Shown here one piece after another: positions 16,627 through 26,000 of a stretch of 31,760 nucleotides of DNA; the stretch's first letter is position 1, and every line of letters starts with the position of its first letter. Below the pieces are notes generated by a model. It was not told where the DNA came from. It saw only the letters and a list, made by a program, of their open reading frames with translations, and made no database searches. The DNA comes from Pseudomonadota bacterium (GTDB lineage Bacteria > Pseudomonadota > Gammaproteobacteria > Steroidobacterales > Steroidobacteraceae): assembly GCA_023391815.1 (NCBI GenBank), contig JAEWAF010000059.1, positions 1 to 31,760 on the forward strand, written 5' to 3'. The translations under genes and the position numbers were made by a program.

Positions 16627-18167
16627 GTCCCGCTCTTCTTTTTGATGAAGCTCTCCGCCCGATCGAAGCGGCTCGACTCGATCGAAAACAGATCCAGCAC
16701 CGTATCGAACACCGCCGGCTGACTGTATTCGTCACGCTCGACGATGGAGATCGGCACCGACGATTTGACGATCAAAGGAATCTGCGCCTGTTCGTCGGGC
16801 AACGCCATGCCCGGCGGCATGCCGTGAAACATCATGCCGTTCTCCAGCAACGATTCGCCGTGGTCGGACAGATAAATGAGCAGGTACGGCACGCCCGACT
16901 GATCCAGCGTTTGGATCACCTCTCCGAGCACATGGTCGACGTAAAGAATGGTGTTGTCGTAAGAGTTATAGAGCTGCTCGAGCGTGCATTTGCCCGCCAC
17001 GTCGGCGTCCGTGCACATGGGCTTGAACTGTTGAAACTCCGGCGGATGCCGATCGCTGTACATCGGGCCATGGCTGCCGCCCCCGAGATGCAGAACGATG
17101 AAGCGGTACCCGGAGTCGTACGTGGCCACGTTGCTCCGGAGCAGCGGAATCACGTCTTCGTCGTAACATTTGCCGTCGTGACCGCAGTTCGTCGGCTTCG
17201 TTTCTCCGACCGAGGCGCAGTTGTCATAGAGCGTGTAATTGACGTAGCAGGCCGTCGGTATCCCGGCCTTGGAGACCACGCTCGTGAGCTTGATGTCGTC
17301 CTTGGTCAGAATCTTCGGCAGGGCGTACAGCGTCGAAGCGCGCGTCGCGACTCCATCGAGCAGATGCAAGCCGGGCGTCTTGCCCAGCACCGGATTGGTG
17401 TCCTTACGGTCATAGCCGTAAACGCTGAAGTTTTTTCTGCGAGAAGACTCACCCACCGCAAGCACCACGACCAGGTTGTCGGGCGAGGCCACGCGCGCAT
17501 CGACCTGGACCTCTTTTTCGCTTCGCTTGAAGTACGGCTTGACTGCTTTGGAGGCCGCGTTGATGGAGCTGGAGATGACGTTCACGGGCACGAGCGAATA
17601 AACGATGTATTTGTTCGACACGTTGCCGGCGCGCAGGATCGCGTTGTACTCGACATACAGGCAGGCCAACGCGATCAGGAAGGTGAGGCAGAACAGCTTC
17701 AGGGAGCCCAACAGGTAGCGGCCCGAGGACTGAAACTCGACCTCCACCCACAGGATGATGGCCACCGGCACGACGATCAAGAACACGACGTACGGGATCA
17801 TCCGGACCGACAGGAGCTGTCGCACTTCCGTGACATCCGTGTGGACGGTGTTCTGGACCATGGAGCTGTCGATGGCAACCCCATACTTCGCGATGAAGTA
17901 AGTGACCGCCGCGCTCAGGACGGTCAGCAGGATCGCGAACGGCTTGAGGGTTCGCCGATGCGCCAGCAGCGTAAAGAACGCGATGAACAGGCACAGGCCG
18001 GCGACCAGGTAGGCGCACAAGGCCGAGTAGTCGATGCCCTCGCCCTGGCGAAACCACCGGGACAGGCTGTCGATGTTGATCGCATTACAGACTGCATACA
18101 GCAGCAGCGAGAACCCCACCAGGAACCCGGTATGCGAGGTTCGCAATCGCCCGCTCGAATTTAACAA
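16623..18167 (-). CDS. Lipid A phosphoethanolamine transferase, EptA/CptA family
   Basis: About 514 residues from a TTG at 18167, which has AAGAGAG six bases upstream; an in-frame GTG at 18263 would add 32 residues with no ribosome site and would swallow the divergent regulatory region. Five N-terminal membrane helices and the family segment QNTVHTDVTEV (105-115) precede the periplasmic sulfatase-fold domain. Visible active-site residues: GESSR (239-243), a candidate Thr279 nucleophile in TRASTLYALP, His366 (GGGSHGP), Asp435-His436 (DHGES) and His448 (MFHGMP). The usual CGTATA segment of EptA and MCR is absent; the arrangement resembles CptA instead. The enzyme class moves phosphoethanolamine from phosphatidylethanolamine to lipid A or core sugars, lowering negative charge and cationic peptide binding. 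It diverges from the PAP2 gene. Confidence 0.9.
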   Translation of the reverse strand: MLNSSGRLRTSHTGFLVGFSLLLYAVCNAINIDSLSRWFRQGEGIDYSALCAYLVAGLCLFIAFFTLLAHRRTLKPFAILLTVLSAAVTYFIAKYGVAIDSSMVQNTVHTDVTEVRQLLSVRMIPYVVFLIVVPVAIILWVEVEFQSSGRYLLGSLKLFCLTFLIALACLYVEYNAILRAGNVSNKYIVYSLVPVNVISSSINAASKAVKPYFKRSEKEVQVDARVASPDNLVVVLAVGESSRRKNFSVYGYDRKDTNPVLGKTPGLHLLDGVATRASTLYALPKILTKDDIKLTSVVSKAGIPTACYVNYTLYDNCASVGETKPTNCGHDGKCYDEDVIPLLRSNVATYDSGYRFIVLHLGGGSHGPMYSDRHPPEFQQFKPMCTDADVAGKCTLEQLYNSYDNTILYVDHVLGEVIQTLDQSGVPYLLIYLSDHGESLLENGMMFHGMPPGMALPDEQAQIPLIVKSSVPISIVERDEYSQPAVFDTVLDLFSIESSRFDRAESFIKKKSGT

Positions 18168-18211
18168 AGTCGGCTCTCTTGGCTTCCGCTGCAAACGGAG
18201 CGCGATTGTAA

Positions 18212-18225
18212 CGACAAGTTTTTCA
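18212..18225. promoter_or_regulatory. Degenerate CusR-like box between eptA-like and PAP2 genes
   Basis: CGACAA-GT-TTTTCA matches the CusR-type pattern TGACAA-NN-TTGTCA at 10 of 12 fixed positions. It lies in the space between the transferase start (18167) and the PAP2 start (18377). It is weaker than the site before the czcCBA-like operon and could be chance. Confidence 0.3.
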
Positions 18226-18376
18226 AATGAGCGCGGCCCGCGGGTTTTAATTTCAGCTCGCACCGAAAGTGATACGCCCCGCGATTGATTTCCGCGGCTG
18301 CGTGCGTCCTACGCCCAATGTCATCCGGACCCAGCGTTGGTCCGCTATCCGTCGAGCTTGCGGGGGGCGATCGTCG

Positions 18377-19090
18377 ATGCACTACCTGAAGTTGAAACGC
18401 AGCCAGGCGATTCTGGTCAGCTTCGCCCTCGCCTCATTGCTGCTGATGGCGTTTCCGCAGGTGGATTTATACGTCTCCAGCCTGTTCTTCCACGAAAGTT
18501 TCTATCTGGGCGAGCAGTGGTGGACCACGTTCATGCACGAGAGCCTGGGTTGGTTTCTTTGTCTCGCCATGACGACAGTCGTCGGACTCTACGTCTTTAA
18601 CAAGTTGTACAAGCGCAACGTGTGTTGCGTCGACGGCGTCAGGGTCGTGTACCTGCTGCTGGTGTTGATGGTCGGCGCCGGCGTGATCGTCAATCTGGTG
18701 CTCAAGGACAATTTCGGTCGCGCCCGGCCGAGAAACATCGTGGAGTTCGGCGGCACGAAGCAGTACTCCCCGCCGTTCGTGGTCAGCGACGAGTGCGGCA
18801 AGAACTGCTCATTCTCATCGGGCGAAGCCGCTGGCGGGTTCTTCGCGCTGGCGCTCGCGCAGGCCCTGAGCAGACGACGCTCGCTTTTGATCGCCGGATT
18901 CGGCTTCGGCGCGCTGGCGTCGTTCTGCCGTATCGCCAGCGGCGCCCATTTCTTCTCGGATACGGTCGTCTCCTTCTTCGTGATGCTGATCGTCGCGGAC
19001 GTCCTGTACTACTACCTGCTGTCGCCGGGACGCGAACGACGTCCACGAGAGCTGGTCGCCTTGCCCAGACCGCAGGTCGAAATCCCATGA
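18377..19090 (+). CDS. PAP2-family membrane phosphatase, LpxF/LpxE-like
   Basis: A 237-residue inner-membrane phosphatase with about six helices. The three PAP2 motifs are visible: KDNFGRARP (110-118), FSSGE (146-150) and R185..SGAH191FFSD195. In motif 2 the usual PSGH is SSGE, with Glu replacing the first active-site His; I recall SGE variants among lipid A phosphatase-like PAP2 proteins, but could not check this. Lipid A 4'- or 1-phosphatases of this family remove negative charge from lipid A in the periplasm. The open frame extends 36 codons upstream, but the ATG at 18377 gives a normal N-terminus. It lies 49 bases upstream of the sensor kinase gene, on the same strand, and diverges from the transferase gene. 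Confidence 0.88.
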   Translation: MHYLKLKRSQAILVSFALASLLLMAFPQVDLYVSSLFFHESFYLGEQWWTTFMHESLGWFLCLAMTTVVGLYVFNKLYKRNVCCVDGVRVVYLLLVLMVGAGVIVNLVLKDNFGRARPRNIVEFGGTKQYSPPFVVSDECGKNCSFSSGEAAGGFFALALAQALSRRRSLLIAGFGFGALASFCRIASGAHFFSDTVVSFFVMLIVADVLYYYLLSPGRERRPRELVALPRPQVEIP

Positions 19091-19139
19091 GGTACACTGG
19101 CGCGTCGGCCCCCGGTGCCGCCCCTGGCTGTGCGCGTCG

Positions 19140-20567
19140 ATGTCGAATGTGCCTGCCCACAAATCCGCTCGCTCCAGCACGTGGTCGATCGCCGCGCGCA
19201 TCACGGCGCTCATCACTGTGTCGGGATTCGGCCTCCTCCTGGCCGGCGGGTTGTTCCTCTATTGGACCCTGGTGCGAAGCTTCGATGACGAGACCGCCCG
19301 CTTCCTGGCCGACAAGGCTTTCGTGCTCAGAGCGATCATTCACGATCGGCCGCACGACATGGCCGCCTTCGACGAGGAAACGCGGCTGGAAGGAGCGGCG
19401 CGACGCTTCAGCCGATACTACGTGCGCGTGCTCGATGACCAACACCAGTTGATCGTCGAGACGCCCGGCATGGGCCGGCTCATCGAACCGGGTGCATTCG
19501 CGGCCGAAGATGCGGCACCCGAGGAAATGCTTGAGGTGCGGGCGGGCGACCGGACCCTCGCGCTGATGGCCGCAAGCGCGCCGATGACCGGAGGCGGATC
19601 GTGGCAGGTCCAACTCGCGCTCGACGTCTCCAATAAAGAAGCGCTCCTCGCTCGTTATCGGCGAAGCCTGCTATTTGTGCTGCTGGCAGGCTTGGCGATC
19701 TCCGCGCTGGCCGGCTATGGAATTGCACGCCGCGGCCTCGCACCACTCGACTCGATCACGCGCGCGGCTCGCGCCATCAACGCGAGAAATCTTGATCATC
19801 GCGTCAGCAGTCAGGCCTGGCCGAAAGAGCTCACGTCGCTTGCCGGCGCGTTCGATCAAATGCTGGAGCGTCTCGAAGACTCCTTCCGGCGGCTCTCACA
19901 ATTCTCGGCCGACATCGCCCATGAGCTGCGCACCCCGGTGACGAACTTCCTGACCGAGTCGCAGGTGACCTTGTCGCAGCCGCGCTCGGTGGACGAATAT
20001 CGCCAGGTACTGGAGTCGGGCATCGAGGAATTCGCCGACCTCGCCCGCATGATCGACTCGTTGTTATTTCTGGCGCGCGCCGATCAAGTCGACGGACGAC
20101 TGGAACGCGTCGAGCTCGATGCCGGCGCTGAAGTCGAGAACGTGATCGAATTCCATCGCGCCAACGCCGAAGAGAATGGCGTGATCCTCGCGTGCGAAGG
20201 CAATGCGCGTTTGTATGCAAACTCCCTTTTGTTCCAACGCGCGATCAGCAACCTGCTGAGCAACGCCGTGCGCCACACCCCCAGAACAGGGACGGTAACC
20301 ATTGGCATCGCGGCGGCCGAAGACGGCTCGACGAACATTTGCGTCCGCGACACCGGATCGGGCATCGCTTCTGAACATCTGCCGCACCTGTTCGATCGCT
20401 TCTATCGCGCCGATCCATCGCGCAGCCAGCGAACCGGCGGCTTCGGCCTAGGCCTCGCACTGGTTCGATCCATCATGACGTTGCACGGGGGCGAAGCTCG
20501 ACTCGCCAGTGCAATCGGCCACGGCACGCAGGTGACGCTCACCTTTCCCGGTCCGCGCCATTCATGA
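19140..20567 (+). CDS. Heavy-metal sensor histidine kinase, CusS/CopS-like
   Basis: A 475-residue kinase: helix 1 (about 22-44), a periplasmic sensor domain (45-175), helix 2 (about 177-197), HAMP (RRGLAPLDSITRAARAI onward), a dimerisation domain with FSADIAHELRTPVTNF (His261) and TESQVTLSQPRS, N box (ISNLLSNAVRHTP) and G boxes (DTGSGI, GGFGLGLALV). The ADIAHELRTPVTN and TQSQVxLSxxR pattern is typical of the CusS/CopS/SilS group. The natural partner is the CusR-like regulator at 15955. It probably shares a transcript with the PAP2 gene upstream. Its TGA stop overlaps a CusR-like box in front of the czcCBA-like operon. Confidence 0.93.
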   Translation: MSNVPAHKSARSSTWSIAARITALITVSGFGLLLAGGLFLYWTLVRSFDDETARFLADKAFVLRAIIHDRPHDMAAFDEETRLEGAARRFSRYYVRVLDDQHQLIVETPGMGRLIEPGAFAAEDAAPEEMLEVRAGDRTLALMAASAPMTGGGSWQVQLALDVSNKEALLARYRRSLLFVLLAGLAISALAGYGIARRGLAPLDSITRAARAINARNLDHRVSSQAWPKELTSLAGAFDQMLERLEDSFRRLSQFSADIAHELRTPVTNFLTESQVTLSQPRSVDEYRQVLESGIEEFADLARMIDSLLFLARADQVDGRLERVELDAGAEVENVIEFHRANAEENGVILACEGNARLYANSLLFQRAISNLLSNAVRHTPRTGTVTIGIAAAEDGSTNICVRDTGSGIASEHLPHLFDRFYRADPSRSQRTGGFGLGLALVRSIMTLHGGEARLASAIGHGTQVTLTFPGPRHS

Positions 20568-20589
20568 CAACTTCGTCAATGTTTCGTCA
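20565..20589 (+). promoter_or_regulatory. CusR-like box upstream of the czcCBA-like operon
   Basis: TGACAA-CT-TCGTCA at 20565-20578 fits the CusR/CopR-type inverted repeat TGACAA-NN-TTGTCA with one mismatch. A further TTTCGTCA half-site follows at 20582-20589, its GTCA 11 bases after the first one, a spacing normal for OmpR-type dimers. The site overlaps the stop codon of the kinase gene and lies 35-60 bases before the next ATG. No convincing -10 was identified. Confidence 0.55.
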
Positions 20590-20624
20590 GAGTCGTGTTA
20601 CCGCGTCGCTGGCACTATTGCGCC

Positions 20625-22025
20625 ATGCGTTCGGTGTCGCTACGTCGAGCTTCGATCTTCGCGGCAAGCTTGTCGATGCTGTCGGCGTGTACGCACTTCG
20701 AACATCGAGCGCTGCAACCGGAGGTCATCGCCGATAGATTCGGCGAGCTCAGCTTGAACGATGATGAGCTGCGCGCGTTCCTGCAGGCGAACGCGCCGCA
20801 GCTGGCCGATCCCTGGCCGCGGTCGTCATGGAACCTATCGGCGCTCACGCTCGCGGCATTTCACTTCAATACCGATCTGCAACTCGCACGAGCCCAGTGG
20901 CAAACGGCCGAGGGCGCCGTGGCAGCCGCCGCCATGCGCCCCAATCCCTCGCTCACACTGACCCCGACCTACAACGTCGATGCACAGAGTGGAACGTCGC
21001 CGTGGCTGCCGGGAGTGTCGGTCGACATCCCGATCGAGACGGCGGGCAAGCGTCGCATTCGGATCGGTAAAACCGAGCATCTCGCCGAAGCGGCACGGCT
21101 GAATTACATCAGCTCCGCCTGGCAAGTTCGACGGCAGCTGCGGGCGGCACTGATCGAGCTGACTGCCGCGCGACGGAGACTCGAGTTATTACAAGCGCAG
21201 CTCGAAGTTCAGCGGCGTGTGGCGGATCTTGTACAGCAGCGCTTCACTCTCGGGGCCGCATCGGCTGCCGAGCTTTCCCCTGCGCGCATTGCCTTGGCTC
21301 GTCTGCAAGTCGATCTCACCGATGGCGAGCGAAAACAAAAAGAGGCTCAAAGCAACCTCGCTCGGGCGCTCGGTGTGCCGTTACATGCGCTCACCGATCT
21401 GTCTTTCGATTTCGCGCTCGAGCCGGGGCCCGGCCTCGACGGCCCCCAATTGCGACGCCTCGCTCTTGAGTATCGCGCCGACATTGCTGCCGGGCTAGCG
21501 GAGTACGCCGCGAGCGAAGCGGATCTACAGACCGAGATTGCCAAACAATATCCCGATATCCATCTGGGGCCCGCGTATGAGTGGGATCAAGGTGAAAGCA
21601 AATGGACGCTGGGCGTCGGCTTCGAACTGCCGTTCAATCGGAATCGAGGCGCCATCGCTCAAGCCGAAGCACAACGCGAGGAAAGCGCTGCTCGCTTTCG
21701 TGCGCTCGAGACGAATGTCATCGCGCAGATCGATGAGGCCACCGCGACCCGCACCCTTGCGATCAATCAACTGACGCGCGTAAGAGCGCTCCACGACGCA
21801 CTGGCTAACGACCTCGCTCGACAGGAGCGGCGCTTGCGTGGGGGAGACATCGACCAGCTGGAATATCAAACATCGAAACTGGAAGCCGCGGTCAGCGCGG
21901 TGACGCTCCTCGACAGCGAGACTCAAGCAGCACAGGCGGCAGGCAAGCTGGAAGATGCACTCCAACAGCCTCTGGCCGCACTCGATGCGCTCAAAGCCTT
22001 TGCGCGAGTCCGCGAGTCAAAATGA
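20625..22025 (+). CDS. CzcC-like outer-membrane factor, lipoprotein
   Basis: A 466-residue outer-membrane efflux protein. The ATG at 20625 gives a basic N-terminus and lipobox (SMLSAC, Cys22); the frame starts 10 codons earlier at a GTG, which would make a poorer signal. The body has the duplicated OEP coiled-coil repeats, including ARAQWQTAEGAVAAAAMRPNPSL, ELSPARIALARLQVD and EIAKQYPDIHLGPAYEWDQG, then FELPFNRNRGAIAQAEAQRE. These are CzcC-type signatures rather than TolC proper. It is the first gene of the heavy-metal efflux operon, and its stop overlaps the adaptor start (ATGA). Confidence 0.92.
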   Translation: MRSVSLRRASIFAASLSMLSACTHFEHRALQPEVIADRFGELSLNDDELRAFLQANAPQLADPWPRSSWNLSALTLAAFHFNTDLQLARAQWQTAEGAVAAAAMRPNPSLTLTPTYNVDAQSGTSPWLPGVSVDIPIETAGKRRIRIGKTEHLAEAARLNYISSAWQVRRQLRAALIELTAARRRLELLQAQLEVQRRVADLVQQRFTLGAASAAELSPARIALARLQVDLTDGERKQKEAQSNLARALGVPLHALTDLSFDFALEPGPGLDGPQLRRLALEYRADIAAGLAEYAASEADLQTEIAKQYPDIHLGPAYEWDQGESKWTLGVGFELPFNRNRGAIAQAEAQREESAARFRALETNVIAQIDEATATRTLAINQLTRVRALHDALANDLARQERRLRGGDIDQLEYQTSKLEAAVSAVTLLDSETQAAQAAGKLEDALQQPLAALDALKAFARVRESK

Positions 22026-23011
22026 GAACCGTACTGGCGGCGCTTGCAGGCGGGATAGTCATTGGCGCTTTCGCCGTGTGGGGCATCATTCACTTCACAG
22101 CGGAACAGCCATCGGAACCGAACGAGGCTGAAGAAGCGACAGCGCCGCGCACTGCCTTCCCCGGCGTCGTGCGGTTGGCGCCGGAACAGCAGGCCAAGGC
22201 CGGAATCGTGGTAGCCAGTCTCGAACGTCGCGAACTGGCCCGCGAAGTGAAAGGCTACGGCCGCGTGCTCGACACACAGCCGCTACTCGATCTACTGGCT
22301 GAACTGCACTCCGCTCAAGCATCGCTCGAAGCATCGAGCAGAGAATACGAACGCGTACGAGCGCTGCACACGAACGATCAAAACGCGTCGGCACGTGCCG
22401 TAGAAACCGCGTCAGCGACGCTAAAGCGAGATCAGATTCAAGTAGAGACCATTCGCAATCGGCTCGCCAGCGCGTGGGGCACGACGTTCAACAGGAGCGA
22501 TGCTGCCCCATTGTTGCAAGCTCTCTCGACCTTGGACGCGGTGTTGATCCGCATCGATCTCGCCGTCGACGAGTCGCTGCCCTCGCCGCCCACTGCTGCA
22601 CGCGTGCTCTCACCGTTCGATCCCTTGCGTTCGGCTGAGGCCAGACTCTTGGGCCGCGCGCCGGTGGCCTCCGCGCAGAGTCCCGGCCAGGGATTTATGT
22701 TTGTGATGCAACCCAACTCATTCGATCTGCGGCCCGAGATGGGGATCGTCGCCTTGCTCGCACTCGAGGGACCGCCCCTGCGCGGTGTGGTGCTGCCCCG
22801 GTCCGCCGTCGTTCGTCATCAAGGGCAAGCCTGGATCTACGTTCAAACCGGCGATCGGACCTTCGAGCGCAAACCGGTTGCACCGGAGCACAGCGTCGAT
22901 GACGGCTGGTTCATCGATGCCAGCGCCGCGCCGCCCGGACGCATCGTGGTCGGAGGGGCCCAATTCGTGCTCTCCGAAGAGTTCCGATCGCAGATCCACC
23001 TGGCGGACTAG
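22022..23011 (+). CDS. Short RND periplasmic adaptor without recognisable lipoyl domain
   Basis: A 329-residue protein with an uncleaved-looking N-terminal membrane anchor (about 4-26). The sequence passes from GVVRLAPEQQAKAGIVVASL and VKGYGRVLDTQPL straight into an alpha hairpin (about 92-150), then a beta-barrel and a membrane-proximal domain (RGVVLPRSAVVRHQGQAWIYVQTGD, PGRIVVGGAQFVLSEEF). The paired lipoyl half-motifs (PFDG-type and GDxVxxGxxL) seen in the other adaptor of this window are not found. The C-terminal half is still clearly CzcB/CusB-like. It lies between the CzcC-like channel (4-base overlap) and the CzcA-like pump (15-base gap), so it should be the adaptor of that pump. Confidence 0.85.
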   Translation: MRTVLAALAGGIVIGAFAVWGIIHFTAEQPSEPNEAEEATAPRTAFPGVVRLAPEQQAKAGIVVASLERRELAREVKGYGRVLDTQPLLDLLAELHSAQASLEASSREYERVRALHTNDQNASARAVETASATLKRDQIQVETIRNRLASAWGTTFNRSDAAPLLQALSTLDAVLIRIDLAVDESLPSPPTAARVLSPFDPLRSAEARLLGRAPVASAQSPGQGFMFVMQPNSFDLRPEMGIVALLALEGPPLRGVVLPRSAVVRHQGQAWIYVQTGDRTFERKPVAPEHSVDDGWFIDASAAPPGRIVVGGAQFVLSEEFRSQIHLAD

Positions 23012-23026
23012 CCACGACAAGCAGCC

Positions 23027-26000
23027 ATGCTCCGCCGCATCGTCACGTTATGCGTCCGCTTCCGCGCTCTCGTCGTGGCGATCGCACTGCTGCTGGCCGC
23101 GTATGGACTGTTCGTCGCTCAGCGCGCCAAGCTCGACGTCTTTCCGGAGTTCGCTCCACCGCAAATCGTCGTGCAAACAGAAGCGCCGGGCTTGTCGGCC
23201 GAAGCGGTTGAAACGCTGGTGACGCGCCCGATCGAGTACAGCTTGAACGGCACACCGGCGCTTGAACACATCTACTCCCAATCCATTCAAGGGCTGTCGG
23301 TCGTCACCCTGATATTCGAAGACGCTGCGGATATCTATCGAGTGCGCCAACTGACGGCAGAACGCCTCGCGCAACTCGCAACCGCGCTTCCCACTGGCGT
23401 TCACACACCCGCCATGGGCGCGCTCGCATCGTCTACCAGCATGGTGCTGTCGATCGGTCTCACGTCCGATCATCACTCCGCGATGGAACTGCGCACGATC
23501 GCCGACTGGACGGTGCGACAGCGGCTGCTGGGCGTTCCGGGGGTTGCGCGCGTGGAAACATTCGGCGGCGAGATCCGGCAACTTCAGATTCAGCTCCTGC
23601 CGGATCGAATGATGCTCTATGGACTGTCCCTCGATGAGATCGTCGCGGCGGCGAGCAAGTCCACTGGCGTCCGGGGCGCGGGGTTCATCGAGACTGAAAA
23701 TCAGCGCATCACTCTGCGCACCGAGGGGCAGTCACTCTCCGCTCCTGCGCTCGCCGAGGCAGTCGTAGCAGAACGTGGCGCCATCAGCGTGCGCCTGCGG
23801 GACATCGCGAACGTCGTCGACGGGCCCGAACCCAAGCTCGGCGACGCGCTGGTCATGGGACAACCCGGTGTCATATTGAACATCCACGGGCAGTACGGCG
23901 CGAACACACGCGATGTGACACATGCGGTCGAAGCCGCGCTTGCACAGATGGGACCGATGCTGAATGCCGAGCGCATCGTTTTGCATCCAACGCTGTTCCG
24001 CCCCGCCAACTTCATCGAAACCTCGATTCGAAACATCAACCACGCGCTGCTGATCGGCGGCGCGCTGGTGATCGTCGTGCTGCTGTTCTTCCTCGCCAAC
24101 CTGCGCAGCGCCTTCATCGCAATCGCAACGATTCCTCTGTCGTTATTGATGGCAGTCGTCGCGTATGAGCATTTCGGCGCATCCATCAACACCATCACGC
24201 TCGGCGGATTCGCCATCGCCATCGGCGAGGTCGTCGACGACGCCATCATCGGCTTGGAAAACGTGTGGCGGCGTCTGCGCGAAAACCGCGCCAGCGCGAG
24301 CCCGAAACCGTTCGATACCGTCGTCATCGACGCCACTCTCGAAGTGCGCAGCCCGATCGTGTACGCCACCTTCATCGTCGTCGCGGTGTTCTGGCCCGTG
24401 CTGATGATGTCGGGCATCAACGGCCGACTGTTCGCGCCGCTCGCCGTGTCGTTCATCCTGGCGGCCATCGCTTCGCTCATCGTCGCGATCACGTTGACGC
24501 CGGCGCTGTGCAGCCTGCTGCTTGCAAACGCCGACGCTCGCGAGCCTCGCTATATCGACAGGTTGAAACGTTGGCACCGCCGCGGTCTGGAATGGATCAA
24601 CGGCCGTCCCCGCGCCATCATCGTCGGGACTGCCGTCGTCTGCCTCGCTGCCCTGCTCGCTCTGCCCTTCATGGGTGGGGAATTCCTGCCCGAGTTCAAG
24701 GAAGGTCACTATGTGCTGCGGGTGATGACCGCGCCCGGAACATCGGTGGATGCGGGACTCCATTTGGGTGGGCGGATCACTCGGGAGCTGCTGCAGAACC
24801 CGCGCATACGATCCGTCTCTCAACAGCTCGGCCGCGCCGAACAGGGTGAAGACACGGCCGGCCCCGAGTTCAGCGAATTTCACATTGAGCTCAAGCGCCT
24901 GTCCGGCGAGGAAGAGGAACAGGTGCAAGACCAGATCCGTGCGACGCTGCGAACATTTCCAGGGATCAGCTTCGCCGTCACGCCGTTCCTGGAGGAGCGC
25001 ATCGAAGAGATTCTCACCGGCGGGCGCGGCGCGCTGGTGATCGATATTCTCGGCGAGGACCTCGACCTTCTGGATCGAGTCGCCGAGCAAATCAAGGATG
25101 TCGTGGCCACGGTGCCCGGTGCCGCCGATGTGCTGTCACAGACACAATCCGGCTCACCGGAGGTGAAGATCACATTGCGTCCCGATGGGCTGCGCCAGTA
25201 TGGATTCGCACCGCTGGAGGTGCTCGAAGCCGTCCAGTTCAGTTATCAAGGCGTGGTGGTCGCGCAGACGAACGATAACAACCGGGTGTTCGAGGTTGCG
25301 GTCATCCTCGACCCCGCCAGTCGCCGCGACCCGGAAGCGATTGGCAGCCTGTTGGTGCGTAACGCAGCCGGTACATCCGTGCCGCTACGGCAGCTGGCGA
25401 ACATCGATAACATCACAGGCCGCTACGTGATCGTGCACGAGGGCACGCAACGACGTCAGCAAGTCAGCGCGGATGTCGTCGGGCGCGACTTGAAGTCGTT
25501 CGCGCAGGCTGTTCAAGAGAAACTACGTTCCAGCATCACGTTGCCTCCCGGTGTCTCGGTCGCGGTGGGCGGCGCGGAGCAAGCCAGAGTCACTGCGCAA
25601 AATGAATTGCTGTTGCACTCGGCGTTCGTGGCCATCGTGATCGTGATGCTCCTGTCGCTGGTATTCGCGAATCGGCGCAATCTGCTGCTGGTGCTGGCGA
25701 ACATTCCGTTTGCGCTGGCCGGCGGCGTGCTGATCCTGATCGTCACTGGCGGAGCCTTGTCCATCGGCGCGATGGTGGGCTTCATCTCGCTGTTCGGCAT
25801 CAGCATGCGCAATTCCATCCTCATGATGTCTCATTACGAGGAACTGGTGACCCGCGAAGGCAAACCTTGGGGCGTGGCCACCGCCCTGCAGGGCGCGAGC
25901 GAACGTTTGGTACCGATCGTCATGACCGCGCTGGTGGTCGCGCTCGGTCTGTTGCCCATTGCGGTGGGCAGCGAGGAAGCCGGCAAGGAAATCGAAGGCC

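Noticed and set aside
16824..18164. 446-codon open frame opposite the transferase
   Set aside because: Shadow frame; the transferase has membrane helices and active-site motifs on the minus strand.
18168..18263. 32-residue N-terminal extension of the transferase from a GTG
   Set aside because: No ribosome site, basic non-hydrophobic sequence unlike the family start, and overlap with a likely divergent promoter region. Not fully excluded.
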